Shown here piece after piece: positions 41,134 through 57,000 of a stretch of DNA of 64,000 bases (position 1 is the first letter of the stretch; each line of letters begins with the position of its first letter). This DNA is from Rotaria macrura (lineage: Eukaryota > Rotifera > Eurotatoria > Philodinida > Philodinidae). A program made the position numbers and the translations under genes. The stretch spans positions 1 to 64,000 of the forward strand of contig OENT01000767.1 of NCBI GenBank assembly GCA_900239685.1. Direction: 5' to 3'. The notes beneath the pieces were generated by a model, which worked only from the letters and a program-made list of their open reading frames with translations, did no database searches and was not told the origin of the DNA.

Positions 41134-43997
41134 ATGCCGAAAAAAGGCAAAGGAAAGAAAGGTGGTAAAGGAAAAAAAGGGTGAGCTTAATTATTTTTTA
41201 TTGCTTGTTTTTCCAAGTTGATTATTCATGATCAAATACTAAACATAATTCTATATATTTATCTTTATCAAGGAAAAAGAAAAAAGATAATTCACCATTG
41301 AAAATGGATGCTCGTAATACAGCATTGTGGGAAGTTCGACTTAATATGGTAGATGGATCACGTAAAGAATATCGGTTGGAATAATAAAATTTGATGAACG
41401 TATATAAAAAAAAAGCATATCGAATGGTTTTACAATTTTTAATATAGTGATCTAGCTGGCACTTTATCAAATGAGAATGAAACATTACGTGATCAACTAC
41501 GTCAAACGGAAAAGGATACTATTGATGTTGTGTCGTATCTGAAAAAACAAGATCTTGACAAGGATGCAGAAGTAACACTATCCTCATTATTTATTTGTGC
41601 GTATAGAAATAAAAATCTAATTATTTTAATTGAAAAAAAAAGATAGAACGACTACAACAAGAAATACAAAATCTTCGAGTAGATCAAGCTAAAGATAAAC
41701 AAGATTTAGTATGCATTTGACCATGTAAATGATCAAGTTTTTCATTGACATAATATTTTTAAGCTTGATGATTTCGGTCGACAAAGATATCATTTAAACG
41801 AAAAATTAAGTCGAAAAGAAATCGAATTCGATGTTGTTCGACATGAACTTAATCAAGTCAAGGAATTTCGAAAGAAGAAAGCTCAAATGCAAAAAGAACT
41901 TGACGAAGTAAATTTAAACGATATTCATTTTGTTTAAAATTCCTACGATTATTTCTTATTTAATCTTTTCAAGATCAAAGAAGCTATGCTATGGAATGTA
42001 CGTGAACAAAAAGAAGCATTGGAAAAATTGGAACAGAAATTTTCTGACGAAAAAACGCGTTTACAACAAGAATCAAATAAAAGAATCGAAGAAATAGCTG
42101 AACAAGCACAGAATGAAGCATTAAAGTAGAAAACTTGAAAGATTTACTCAGCAAGAGTTATTTTTGTGTGATTTTATTTATTTTAGAACTCTAGATGAAA
42201 AAGCTCGTAATATTTATAAAGAAAATGTTGATCTTATTGAATCTCTACGTATATATAAACAAGAATTAGATAGTTTACAAAAATCAAAAGAACAATTAAG
42301 AAAACAAGCAGGAATCATTTTAAGTGATAAAGAAATGAATGACGTGTTAATAAAAGAAAAAATTGAAGAAGTACAAAAAAATAATAAAATAATCAAAGAT
42401 GTAAGACAAATGAAAAAGAAACTTCGAGGAATATATTTTACTTGTTCTCTTTCTTTATAATTTAGTTAAAGGAAAAAATTCAAAGTTTAGAACTTTCATT
42501 AGCGAAATTCATCGAAGAATTTGATGGTGAAAGAACACAACTTGTTGAACAATCCGAGATTGAATATGAATCATCCTATAATGAAATTCTTAAACTACAA
42601 CGTGCTTTAGAATTAAAAGGAAAAGAAATAAATCGAGTTAAAAAATTAGGTAAAACAATACTTGAACAACGTACAGAATTAGAAGCCATGTTTTTGGATG
42701 CATTACAAAATGTTAAACGACATATTATTTATAATCGTTTACAATATCATAAGGATGCATTTAGTTCTTATCAAAATCGTATGTTAAATAATCAACATGG
42801 ACAAGGAGATCATGGAAGAATGAGAACATTCAATGAAGCGTTCAATGATTTCAGTTCAAATAGTGTTTTTCATGATTTAGACGAATCATCGAAATGGTAA
42901 AATTCTTGAAGTAGAAAATATGCTTATTTATGTATGAATTGATCATAGTAGGAAACTATCATGTTCATATTATTGTAGAGTTTTTACCAGGCGTGCTGCA
43001 GCGCGGGCAAGATTTGGGAGATGGTCCATCAAATTTCTGAGCAATCGACAAGAAGGGGAGGGGGTCATACTGAATTCTTTTATGCATGTTCAATGATGTA
43101 TTTATCTGTCAAATTGAATACTATTTCTATAGGATTTTGATTATACATTGAAAATCATATCTGTTTGATAGTGAATATCATCATAATGTTAACATGGTGC
43201 TTATTTATCTAATATTTAAAATATAGGAAATTATAAACATCTCAAAGATTGCACGCGAAGCAGAAAAAAAAATGCTTGTCTTATTGTAAAGAACTTTTCA
43301 AGCTTTAAAATCTTAAATAGAAACTCAAATGTGATAATTTTCTTTTGGTTCCTATGAGCCAAGTTTCATCTTTCATACGGTGAATTCGAAAAAATAATTG
43401 ACTTTAGTCTTTTTCAATGATAGATTGAATAGGATCTTATTCTAGTCGTCTATGAATTGAGAAACATAACACATAATTTCGATTAGCCTTTCGTTTCATC
43501 AATTATTTTCTTGCACAAATTGCAAGATTCTATCATTCATAGTCAACTTGATTAGTTCTAGTTAATAATCTATATTTGATTGAATTGCAAAAACAAAACA
43601 GAAACATTTCTATATTTTACTGCATAGGACAAATCTTACATCTGAAGTTAATGTTACTGATTTGACATGGGAACAAAAAGAGCAAATACTTCGAGAATTA
43701 TTCATTCGAATGAATACAAGAAAATCAAGTATGACAGACTCAACTGCTAATGCGTAAGAATATCTCTTCGTTTCGTATTATGCATACTTTTTATGAAATC
43801 AATTATTTTACTCTAGAGCACATCTAGCTAATGATGGACATCCGGTTGATTCTAATAATGAGAGTGTATCTAATGTATTTTTAACTCAAGCAAGTAATAA
43901 TACAAATCAAAATGACAATTCCCCTGATACAAGAAGTAATGCAAGCATATCTGGTGTACCTAAATTACCTCAAATTTCATCAACAGCGACAACATAA
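41134..43997 (+). CDS. BBOF1: Basal body-orientation factor 1
   Basis: Ten exons: 41134-41180, 41273-41374, 41448-41571, 41643-41708, 41764-41907, 41974-42125, 42187-42400, 42466-42896, 43628-43753, 43817-43997. They sum to 1587 bases (528 residues), close to the vertebrate length. The N-terminus is a Lys/Gly-rich MPKKGKGKKGGKGKKG tail. Next come NTALWEVRLNMVDGSRKEYR and VVSYLKKQDLDKDAEIERLQ, long coiled coils, and the family-typical FLDALQNVKRHIIYNRL, RTFNEAFNDFSSNSV and LTWEQKEQILRELFIRMN. Vertebrate BBOF1 sits at basal bodies or axonemes of motile cilia and maintains basal body alignment. The C-terminal extension after the conserved block is Asn/Ser-rich. The gene converges on TDO (stop codons about 770 bases apart). 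Confidence 0.92.
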
Positions 43998-44738
43998 ATC
44001 GAGCTTATTTTTATTTTGTATATGACTTCTTTTTGTTTTGCTTAGAAAAAACAATTAAAATTTATCTCCTACATTGAAGCCAATTGTCATATCAATTTCA
44101 ATTATGAAGCAAATTGTTTCAACTAAATACTTGAACTTTATTAATCAAGAAATAGAAGAAAACATGTACAGATGAAAATGAAACGAAAACAATACAGAAA
44201 AGATAATGCACAGTGACATGTATCCATGGCTCTTGTTTCCATGAAAGAAAAATCGATTTTAAAACTTCAAGGCATAGCTGAAAGATCACTATGCTCTCTT
44301 TCTCGTCGTCTCTCGTCAGTTCTTCATATGCAAAAGAAAAAGAAAAAAGACATTTCCTCTACCATTCAATACGTTTGAAAACTAACAACGGTTGTAAAAG
44401 AGAAACCTTCACAGTTAATTCTGCTTCTAGCATGTTGAAAATCCTCTCTTCTCGTCGCTCATGAGATTTCTATGATTTAAAACAGTGTTGACATCTGAAA
44501 CGTACAATCATCTAAGATATAATTTCTTTTTGCTCCCGTAGAGAATCCTTTCGAACAAATAAACAATCACCAACATCGAATGTTACAAAACACTAATGGA
44601 TTATCTCTAAGGATTAACCATGTGTAGTGCTCGTCTCAATATAAATGAAATAGAATGCTATATGAAAACAGAAAAAAAAACTTCCCAAAAAAAAAATGTA
44701 AAATTTACAAGAACGACAATTTGTTTCTACTTTAAAAG

Positions 44739-44744
44739 TTTATT
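44739..44744 (-). terminator. Poly(A) signal of TDO
   Basis: TTTATT on the plus strand, AATAAA on the minus strand, about 20 bases past the TDO stop codon; a second T-rich copy lies nearby. Confidence 0.45.
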
Positions 44745-44764
44745 GTTTTATTTGTCGCATTGAA

Positions 44765-47296
<2,532 letters not shown>

Positions 47297-48207
47297 TGTT
47301 AAAACGAATTAGGTTTCTATTGTCTTTATTCTTAAAAGAAAAATAAATTTGAAAATTATAAAGGAAGCAATAAATGATTGATATTTATCATTTGACATTC
47401 AATTTAACGGCAGCATGATCGAGCGGAAGAAAAAAAAGAAACATATAAAATTTGAGTCAGATTTATTCATTACGTTTTTCTATTCAAAGAAAAGCATCTG
47501 GTGCTTCCCTTAAGTTTCTGCGATTATAATTATTTTCACTATGACACAAATACAATGGATATACTGACGTCAATTGAAAAGAAGAATAGAAATGCCCTTG
47601 AATGAATATATTTAAAGAGGATGGTATCACATGTTTGTATGTATATGTATGTTAAAGAAGAAAGTTTATTCGTTGTACATTACAACTGTAAATATTTCGT
47701 GACTGCTATTTTTTCTACTAGCCTATAGCGAATAGTAAAGTAGTACAGTTTAAATATTTGCTTAGTTTGTATACTAGATGCATATGAAAGTGTATGTACA
47801 TTCATGATTGTAGTGATTCATACTATATCGAACATTTGTTTTTAATTTAAGACGGTCGCATGTCGAATGAAAATGTGTCACAATATACTTTATGTTAAAA
47901 TTAATAACGAATCATGTGACAGAATTAAAAATAAAACATATTTCATCGATTCAATATTTGATTTTGGACAGTGGGTGTGCCATACTGCACCATTGTTTCT
48001 TCTATTCAGGAATCAATGTACTTGTAACAACGTTCTTTCTTTTGTTGCTATCTTTTTCTAATTGCCTTCAGCTGTCACCATTATTACAAGCCATTCAGAA
48101 TATGGATAGAATCTAAGCGTAAGAATATCTACCTCACTTCAATACTTACGTTTCAAAAGAAAATTATGAATAGAGAATGATCAATACGAAATGAGTATAT
48201 ATGTATA
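47297..48207. other. Upstream region of TDO, no gene seen
   Basis: AT-rich. It probably holds the TDO promoter. No exon or recognisable element. Confidence 0.35.
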
Positions 48208-48642
48208 TATATATGTATGTATGCATCATTACGTTATGCTTCGCACAAGTACGAATGACAATTCATTGAAGCAGAAATATATGTGTTCAATAGAACTTTA
48301 TTGTGTGATATGTATTGATAGTGAGTTAAAATACAGACTCATAACTTTAATTCGCCGATTACAATGTTGACTATAAATGTTATGATAAATTTTATGTGCA
48401 TTTATAGATCATCAAAACAACAATGAGTATATGTATTTTGGAATTGCCACAAATGTACTCAGAAAAAGAAAATAAACAAAATCTATTGAGTGAATTTGAA
48501 TAACGTTTCAATAGGAAAGAAGAACTAATCGGTCTTACACACTTTGCACATTCTCCTGATAAAAACGGAATAATAAATAAAAGATGAACTGTTTATAATA
48601 CGCACAAACAACACACACCAACAAAGAAAAAGAAAAGAATAA
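48208..48642. repeat. Allelic copy 1 (blocks A and B contiguous)
   Basis: Block A (48208-48394) and block B (48394-48642) adjoin here. The same blocks recur as A' (48644-48830) and B' (50401-50649), identical as far as I compared, but separated by 1570 bases. A single N at 48643 lies between B and A'. This fits two haplotypes of one locus laid end to end by the assembler. Confidence 0.8.
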
Positions 48643-48830
48643 NTATATATGTATGTATGCATCATTACGTTATGCTTCGCACAAGTACGAATGACAATTC
48701 ATTGAAGCAGAAATATATGTGTTCAATAGAACTTTATTGTGTGATATGTATTGATAGTGAGTTAAAATACAGACTCATAACTTTAATTCGCCGATTACAA
48801 TGTTGACTATAAATGTTATGATAAATTTTA

Positions 48831-50400
48831 GATATCATTCACATATCTTATAGGGCACTTTAATTCAAATCTTTGAAAAAAAAGATAAGATAAAACTTTC
48901 TTAAGAATATAAATGATGCTAGACATTCATATGATATCATTGTTCTTATCTTTGCTCAATCGATTGATTTCTTCGTTTCTCATACGAAATTTTAATGAAT
49001 GTGAAATTATAATAACTGTTCTTGAACTCTACCATTATTTTCATAATAAATGTTATGATTTGTCTTCTTATCGGAAAAATCTCACGTCTTAATTTATCAT
49101 TGTTGTATGCGTATAGTATTCTAAAATTTTCTATCATTCTCTACTATGAAGATAACTGGGCGACAAAGTGTACACGATGTTTCATTTGGAAATGAACACA
49201 GATGCGTCGTAACAGAAAATGTGTAAACAACAGTAGCTTTCTAGTTTTATCCTCATGTGTTGCAAGATAAATAATCAAATAGCAATAGAAAAAACGAAGA
49301 GATTCATGCAACAAGGATACAGTTCTCATCACTATGTAGATTATAAGACTTTCTCTGCAATGACTTTGACCAAATCGATCCTTTGAATAAACTTTTATGC
49401 ATTGTCTAAATATCACCTATACTGATTATGATTACTATCTTATGTAATACATATACGTCTTCCTATATTATTTATTGGGTTGTCCAGTTGCCACTTTTTT
49501 CCACCTAGTCTCTACAAACAGTACGTGCAGTTGCTTTTAATTTCAGGTCAGACATTTTTTTCCCGCAAGTGGATTTCCAGTTTACAAAAATATTTATCAT
49601 CTTGATGAATTTTTACATGCTTCTGTTATGCTAATTGAAACGATCACGGCCGTTCAATGAAGCAACAACGCTCTTTTCTTAACTACTGGGTAGAATTTAA
49701 GATTTAAAAAGAAATCTAGTCAAAGTTACTTTTACACGCGGTCTGCTAAAGGAATTTCTTACAATCAGGCAAAAAAAGCCTATCAGTACAAGTAACAGAG
49801 TGAGATAATCTTACTGATTGCTACATGGACTACGAAGAATCTTTCTTTTCTATTACATCCCGAATCACTTAATCCTGCTAATGACTCATCAAGCACTTTC
49901 AGACTATTTTGTTATTTTTTCCTTTAGATACCATTGGTATTTCATTTAAAGATTTTTTATTTGAATCAATTTTATTGGGTATCAAAGAGAAATAGAAAAA
50001 TTGAATCCTGTTCTCAACTCATAGTAAAGATAAATAACCTAAGAAAGCCAATAAAAATCTGTACCAATTCAAGATCGAATTTAGTTTTACTAACTAAATG
50101 TAGAGCGACATTTATGTCATCGAAAATTCGTTTTAGACAATTTTTATTTAAGTAAATTTCATTTAGTACCAAGAGAAATACTACGGAAACATTTTAGTAA
50201 CAAAGTGCTGAGTGACTTAAGTGAAAACAATTTATATACTAAAACTGCTAAAGCATATAGAAATTGACTGTGATGTTGTGATTATCCACCAGAGTACATG
50301 AGAGCGTATGGAACATAGTAACAATCCGATGGAAGTTTTTCGAGAAAGCGATTGATCCGTTGTACAAACGAATCGATGATGTTATATTGGAATCTTTGTA
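48831..50400. mobile_element. 1.57-kb insertion present in one allele
   Basis: Sequence between A' and B' that is absent from the contiguous A-B copy. The left junction is TTTTA then GATATCATTC; the right is CTTTGTA then ATGTGC; only one base is shared at the join. I see no terminal inverted repeat or target duplication. Inside, GGGTTGTCC near 49490 resembles a mariner-type terminus word, and the last 120 bases stay open to a stop at the right edge (ending in ...PLYKRIDDVILESL). It could be a decayed transposon insertion or ancestral sequence deleted from the other allele. Confidence 0.5.
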
Positions 50401-50714
50401 ATGTGCATTTATAGATCATCAAAACAACAATGAGTATATGTATTTTGGAATTGCCACAAATGTACTCAGAAAAAGAAAATAAACAAAATCTATTGAGTGA
50501 ATTTGAATAACGTTTCAATAGGAAAGAAGAACTAATCGGTCTTACACACTTTGCACATTCTCCTGATAAAAACGGAATAATAAATAAAAGATGAACTGTT
50601 TATAATACGCACAAACAACACACACCAACAAAGAAAAAGAAAAGAATAAATAAACTAGAATTGCTTCTTTTGGTTTCCAATAAAAAGAGAAGAAAAGAAA
50701 AAGCGAAAGAAATT

Positions 50715-53700
50715 CTATTTAGTAGTATCGATCGATTCCCAGCCGGCATCATCGTCATCCGCCCATTTTTCATCGTCAAAATTTATTAAATTAGGTGCTG
50801 GGACGGGTGCTGGAGCTGCCGCTGGTACTGGTTTAGATTTTGATGATGCAGATGTATTTGTATTAGTCGTCTTTTTCGACGATGTTGGCCGACTTGAGCC
50901 AGCCGATGATTTTGAACGTGGCTCGTCATTTAGCCATGATTCAAAACTAAGATCACGTTCTGGTTTTGACATGTCATTGTTGGATTGTGACTGTTGTTGA
51001 TGATAACTTGTTGAACTACTAATATTATTCTGATAGCCAGAATCATCATGATACGTTGATGACGGCGGTTGACTTTGATATGATGATGTCGACCAATCAT
51101 TCTAGAAATAAAAAGAAGACTAGAATTTTTCTGTGTATAAATTTTCAAATTTATATGTTAACATCAAAGTAATTCGTAGTGCATCATCTATCTTTTAATA
51201 TCTGACCAAGGCTGTGTTTAGTAATCGATATATTGAATTTTAATCTAAAATTTTGGCCTTAAAACTTGATCTAGGAGATTTTTTAATTTCATTATCCTTT
51301 CGTCACTGAAATGAGTTTACGATCGACTTGAAAATATTTCAAATGAGTCAAAATCTATGGATTAGAAGTAGACTGTAATGTTTTCTCTGAATATGAACTT
51401 AGAGATTTTTTTTAATCAATGTTTGTTCAAGAACCATAAAGAAATATTTGAAAGACGATGTATAAACAAGATTTTTCTGATCGATATATGTCTGCTTGTA
51501 AAGACGCCTATAAGTTATCAAATACTATAGTTTTGTAGAGGAGACCCTTGTTTTTGTTAACAAACGTCATTTGATTAAAAAAATTCGTTTCTCAAAAGTG
51601 CAGTTGTTTAAAAAAAATGAATGTGTCTTACCTATCAACCTAAATAAACTTAAACAGAACAAGTTTTAGAATAGATTTCATCCTACCAGCTGATAGATTA
51701 ATAAAGGGTTCAAGTGTTAGCTTCCAAACATAAGAGTTCTAATATAGAACAGCGAGAAAAAATTTCCCATCCGAAGAAAATTGTTCTGCTTTTCATAGAT
51801 TTCTTGATGCCTCTTGAACAAAAATAGATAACAAATCGTTAAACTCATATTCAGTAAGAGTACTAAATTGTACTTCTAATCCATAGATTTTAACTCATCT
51901 GTATAAATATCCAGTAGATACAAAAATAAATAGATATTTTATCTCAAAACTTAGGATTCATCCATTATCAGACATGTGGAAGAAAAATTAAACATCTAAG
52001 GAGAATAATATGAAAAATAGCCTTCATACTTTATTATTCGATTCCGTAGAGACTAATTCTTGAAAAACTATCACTTCAACTAGCGTGTTTGATTATTATA
52101 TGTTCTCTCATTGAGAAACCTCATATATGATAACGAGAAATCGATGAAGATGCAAATGAATCGTTCAATCAAACAGAGTAAAGACGATATCAAAAACAGC
52201 GATGAATATTATGCATAGAATAAAACTTTTGAAAACTTACTTTTAATAAATGGATTTCTCAAATCGATTCGTTTTAGCTTTCGTGAGATAATTTGAACGA
52301 ATTATAATGTCGATTTTTCTGGAGCTCATCATAGTATTCGAAAGAGTTTGCTGTTCTTAGAGATTAACTAACGAAAAATATTCACTTACTACATCCGAAT
52401 AATTATGATTATCATGCAATCGTTGATTTTCTCGATTAACCGAATGGTAATCTTTTCCTGACCATAATGATTGCATATCGGACCATGTTTTCGTTCCAAT
52501 TTTACCCATCGATGATGCAATATTTGTTACACCTGACTGCACATTAGTTAATAATGAACCATCTTTTGCTTGTTCGGTTACTTTTGATGTTATTTCTGTT
52601 GCTTTTTCGGCAGCTGTTTTTGATAGTTTAAAAACTGAATCTTTTGCTACACCAGCCCATTTAGCCGCATTAACGCTCATGTTTGATATTGATGACGCAA
52701 GTAAATCAGGATTTGATGATTGATGTTGTGCTGCTCCATCATAACTTGTATTTCCGAATCCCCAATATTTTGGATTGCCACTACCGAGACCCGATGGATA
52801 TTGTTGTTCGTTTGAACCATTGTTTTGATAACCACCGCCATAGTCTTCGTTTCGCTGTTCTGAGGATTTAAATTGGGTCCAGTCCGATGATGTTTGCTAA
52901 TGGAGTTAAAACGAAAAACTAAAATATGAGCATTTCACTTTTCAAAGTTAACTTACTTTGGATGGTTTGTCATTAAAATTTATCGACGATGATGATGCAT
53001 AGGGAGAACTATGACTTTGAGCTAGCGAAGAATTTATGGACCATGTTCTACCTTGTGCTTCAGTCGTTATTTTATCTCGATAAAGAGCAGCAGCACGTGT
53101 ATTATATTTTTGTTGTAGACTCATTGTATTGGCATTGTAATCGGGTTGCGTTGAAAGAAAATCTTTTGCTTTACGATTACCACCTACTTTCATTTTTTCT
53201 AATTCGATTTCTTTCCATTTATCCATTGTTATTGAACGTACAAAAGATAAATGAACGCCGAGTCCACGATGTTTACCAGAACATTCAAGACATATAAAAA
53301 TACCTTTACAAACATGAAAATAAGCTATGATGTTTTATTTTTTCATATTTGAAAACACAATCATATTATGAAATGACAAACTAATTAACTTAAATTCAAC
53401 TAGTATTCATATGATGATCATACCATTGTTATTCAAATACTCAGAAGACATGAATCGGTGTTGAAATTAAACACCATTTTTATTATTACTATTATTTTTT
53501 TAATTTTTCGTCACTGTTTATCAAGAAGATAGATGGAATTACATTTCTCGTTTTCCTTTCGTATTTCTTTTGTATACCAAAGAATCATAAATACTACTAC
53601 AGATCAAGCTAAGCTTTAGCTAGTCTCATTTGAAATCACCCTATAGACATCTGCACAATAATGATACTACTGTATGAAACATTTTTCTCGTCACAATTTC

Positions 53701-53865
53701 ATAGTATCTATTCTATCTTGAAATTTTCGTTTGAGAATAAATTCATTTCTTACCATATGAAACTGAAACCCATTGAGGATTTAATGCTCCACATTCGAAA
53801 CAAACGTTGTTATCATCTTTTAATTTAAGATCTTTCATAACTGACCGAGTACGTGGACTTGCCAT
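50715..53865 (-). CDS. ARFGAP1: ADP-ribosylation factor GTPase-activating protein 1
   Basis: Four exons: 53865-53754, 53303-52957, 52896-52390, 51101-50715. They sum to 1353 bases (450 residues). The N-terminal zinc finger is C-x2-C-x16-C-x2-C (CFEC...CLEC) followed by the arginine finger in KHRGLGVHLSFVRS, and then KWKEIELEKMKVGGN. The protein stimulates GTP hydrolysis on Arf1 at the Golgi during COPI vesicle formation. The centre has Ser/Thr-rich stretches with spaced hydrophobics (INSSLAQSHSSPYASSSS), which suit ALPS-type curvature sensing, then the ArfGAP1-specific repeat-like VTEQAKDGSLL, VQSGVTNIASSMGKIG and TWSDMQSLW. The C-terminus, KWADDDDAGWESID, is the acidic tryptophan motif that binds coatomer in this family. 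Its start is only about 170 bases from the FIP1 stop, same strand. Confidence 0.93.
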
Positions 53866-54038
53866 TTGTCAATCGAAATGAAAATCTACAACAATCGGAA
53901 TTATTTAATTTATGTTAATACTTGATCGTGTATTCTCTGTCAACCTCAGAGAATATGAAGCGAGACACAAATAATAGTTGAAAGAGAAAAAAAAACAAAT
54001 ATACAAATGATTAAAAAAACAAAAAGCAAGCAATATTA

Positions 54039-57000
54039 TCAGTCATTTTCCTCCTTAGCATCGGATAAAAAATTGTTCGGGTTAGTCGATTTACTACTAC
54101 TACTATTTTTTGCTTTATCATCTTTCGATCGTCTATGACGACGGTTACTATTTCGTTCGTTATCACTATCATGTCGTGATCGTTTGGAAGATTTCTTATG
54201 ATGTGTATGACGTGATGATGAAAGATCAGAATTATCACGACGTGATCGATTAGCTGGTGATAATGATGATGATTTTTTATCAGATTCATTTGTTTGTTCA
54301 TTTGATATTTGAGATGATTCGATTGAATTTGTAATCGATGAATTCAATTTTGATGGTGAAAGTCCAGTCTTTGTCGGTGTACGACCCGATGAACGGTAAC
54401 TACGTGAGGACTCATCATCAATTCGATGATAACGACTACTATCTTCTCGGTGATGTCGTCTTAAAACGAAATGAAACAAAATAAGTATTAGTGTTGTTTT
54501 ACAGATACTTTCAAATCTAAACATGTACTTCTGTAAATTATGTTCATATTTATCATCTCGATCTCTTGATGATTTGTTGTCATTTCTTGGTCGTTCATAT
54601 TCATGTTCGCCAATGCGATGCCGTGAATGATACGATAATAATGAACGATCTTTAGGCGATGAACGATGTCGAGTAGATGAATGATAATCACGATCCTCTC
54701 TGTAGTAGAAACCTTAACATACTCATTCTAGTCATAGTCATATTATACCTATATCGTTCTTTATATCGCTCATCTTTTGACGTTACGTCATTATCAATCA
54801 ATGTAACCGTGCGAGTTTCTTCTGGCGTTGCACTATGTGATGAATGATTTTCAGGTGTTGGACTTCGACTGGATGATGTGCGTGGATTCACATTGGTTAC
54901 AGGTGGTGTAACTTGTAATGGAAATGGACCAGGTGGAAAACCATGTATAGACGGTAGATTAACTCTACAGAAAAGAATGAATTTATCTACGAGATCGATT
55001 GTACAATTTAACATTTTCCACTGATTTGTGCATAACTCTATAAATAAGAAAATCATGGAGACCTGCACGTGTGACTATTTTCCTGATTCATGAACTAAAC
55101 ATAAGGCATTAACATCAGATGTCAACTAACATGTGCTGAAAATTACAAACAAAATTTCATAGTTCTTGAAAGAAAAATGCTGAAAATTTGATCTTATAAA
55201 AATAGAAAAAGAAGAAGGAATCGCTCTAACAATCAATCCTATTAAGATTTCAAGATCACGTGAGCCAATATCAACAAGATATCGCATTCGAATATCCCTA
55301 TTGAAGTTTCATACGGTTAGTCTATTGCCAAACGAAATTCAACAGAAAATATTCTTTGATAAACGTGAGGTTGCTATCTAGAATGGTCAAAGTCACAGAT
55401 CTCGATGATATTTTTTTTACAACATTGTTCAATGTATAGCGAGTGAAACATCAATACAGTGGTAAATAAAAGTTAACTAAATGAAATACTAACTTCTCCC
55501 ATGGCAGTTGACCACGAGGAGGTACAAAGTATGGATGTGGAAGTCTAAATTGTATTTCTGAGAATTTTATTATGTGAAATAAAAAGAGAACATGTGTTAC
55601 CTATCACCAAGAATTCCTGGACGAGGTCCATGAGTAAAGAATGGTGGGCCAGCAGACACATGCATAGGACCAAATGGAGATCGAAACGGTATTCCATGTG
55701 GTAGGGGCATCATGGGCAATCGATGTATACCAAACTTTGCCATATGATGATTACTGCCTGTTGGTGTTCCATGAGGAGGTGGTGGAGGGCCATTGTTTGG
55801 TGGTGATGTTGGTATGAGATCACCTACTGTTTTTCCATTAGACAAATGACCACCAAGACTGAAATGAGAAAAACAAATTTGATAGTAACTATGCATAGAT
55901 AAAACATGAAAATTTACAATGACACTCCATTTACATATGTTGGATGTTCAAAATTATTTGATGGATCAAATACTGATCGACGAGTTGTTAGATCGTTACC
56001 ACCTTGAAATATAAAATCTATCGATCAAACAACGATATATACTCATCTTACCGATAACATCGATTTTTCCATCAGGTTTTCTTGTATTCATTGCTCGTGA
56101 TATTAACTGGACATTCATCGGCTTATTTATCATCATGATTTGATGGGAATTCATCGAATGCATCATTGGAGGATGACCTCCAAGAAGTGGTGGAATCTAG
56201 AAGAACAGAAATTTGAAATACGGTGAATGACCGAAGATAAATATAGCTTACAGGCGCAGTATTAAGCCGTGATAGATTAGTTTCATTACGTAAACGTCGT
56301 TGTCGATCACAATACTGTATCCATGTTTCTTCAGTGAAACCATAATTAAAATATTCAGTTGCATCCGCTCCTAGAATCGTTTTTGTAGTACGTACATAGA
56401 AGAATCGAGTTCTCAAAAGTAATAAAACCGATTTGACATGGTCAAGAATAGGTTTTCAATAATGAAAGTAGAACATATCGAAGAAACTCATTTTCGTTTG
56501 ATTTATAATCGTTGATGAAGCAGCCGTTCGAGATTACATTCGTGATTTGAACTCATAAGAATACTTTGTTGAGACTCAAGTGGCTCATGCTGATGAACAC
56601 TCAGAAGTGGTGTACAATTTCCGTTTAATGTCACAATCAAGCTCTACGTATTTACTAAAGAATAGCATCGCATTCGTTTTGATATTCTACTTAGTCGTCA
56701 GAATTCCTTCGAAGTTTTTGATCATCTCATCAAAACGTGTTTTATTGTTCAAATAAAACATTTCAAGTTAATTTGCCTAAGAGTGATTGTTGTCATGAGA
56801 ATTTCATGATTTCCGAACATTTGAAAGACAAGAAAATTGTTAGTTCCATATCAATGCGATTAAAATGTTAACCAACCTGTAACAACTGTTAACAGTCATA
56901 CGAGAAGTTCATATCATAATACATTCCATAACTATTCGTTTACTTAATCATTCAGAAATGCAATAAAGAAGTACTTCATATGTTTTAATGAGATGTTATT

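Noticed and set aside
49934-50155. 73-residue plus frame in the allelic insertion
   Set aside because: Lys/Arg/Phe-rich with no transposase motif; not enough to call a gene.
52989-53297. 102-residue plus frame
   Set aside because: Antisense shadow of ArfGAP1 exon 2.
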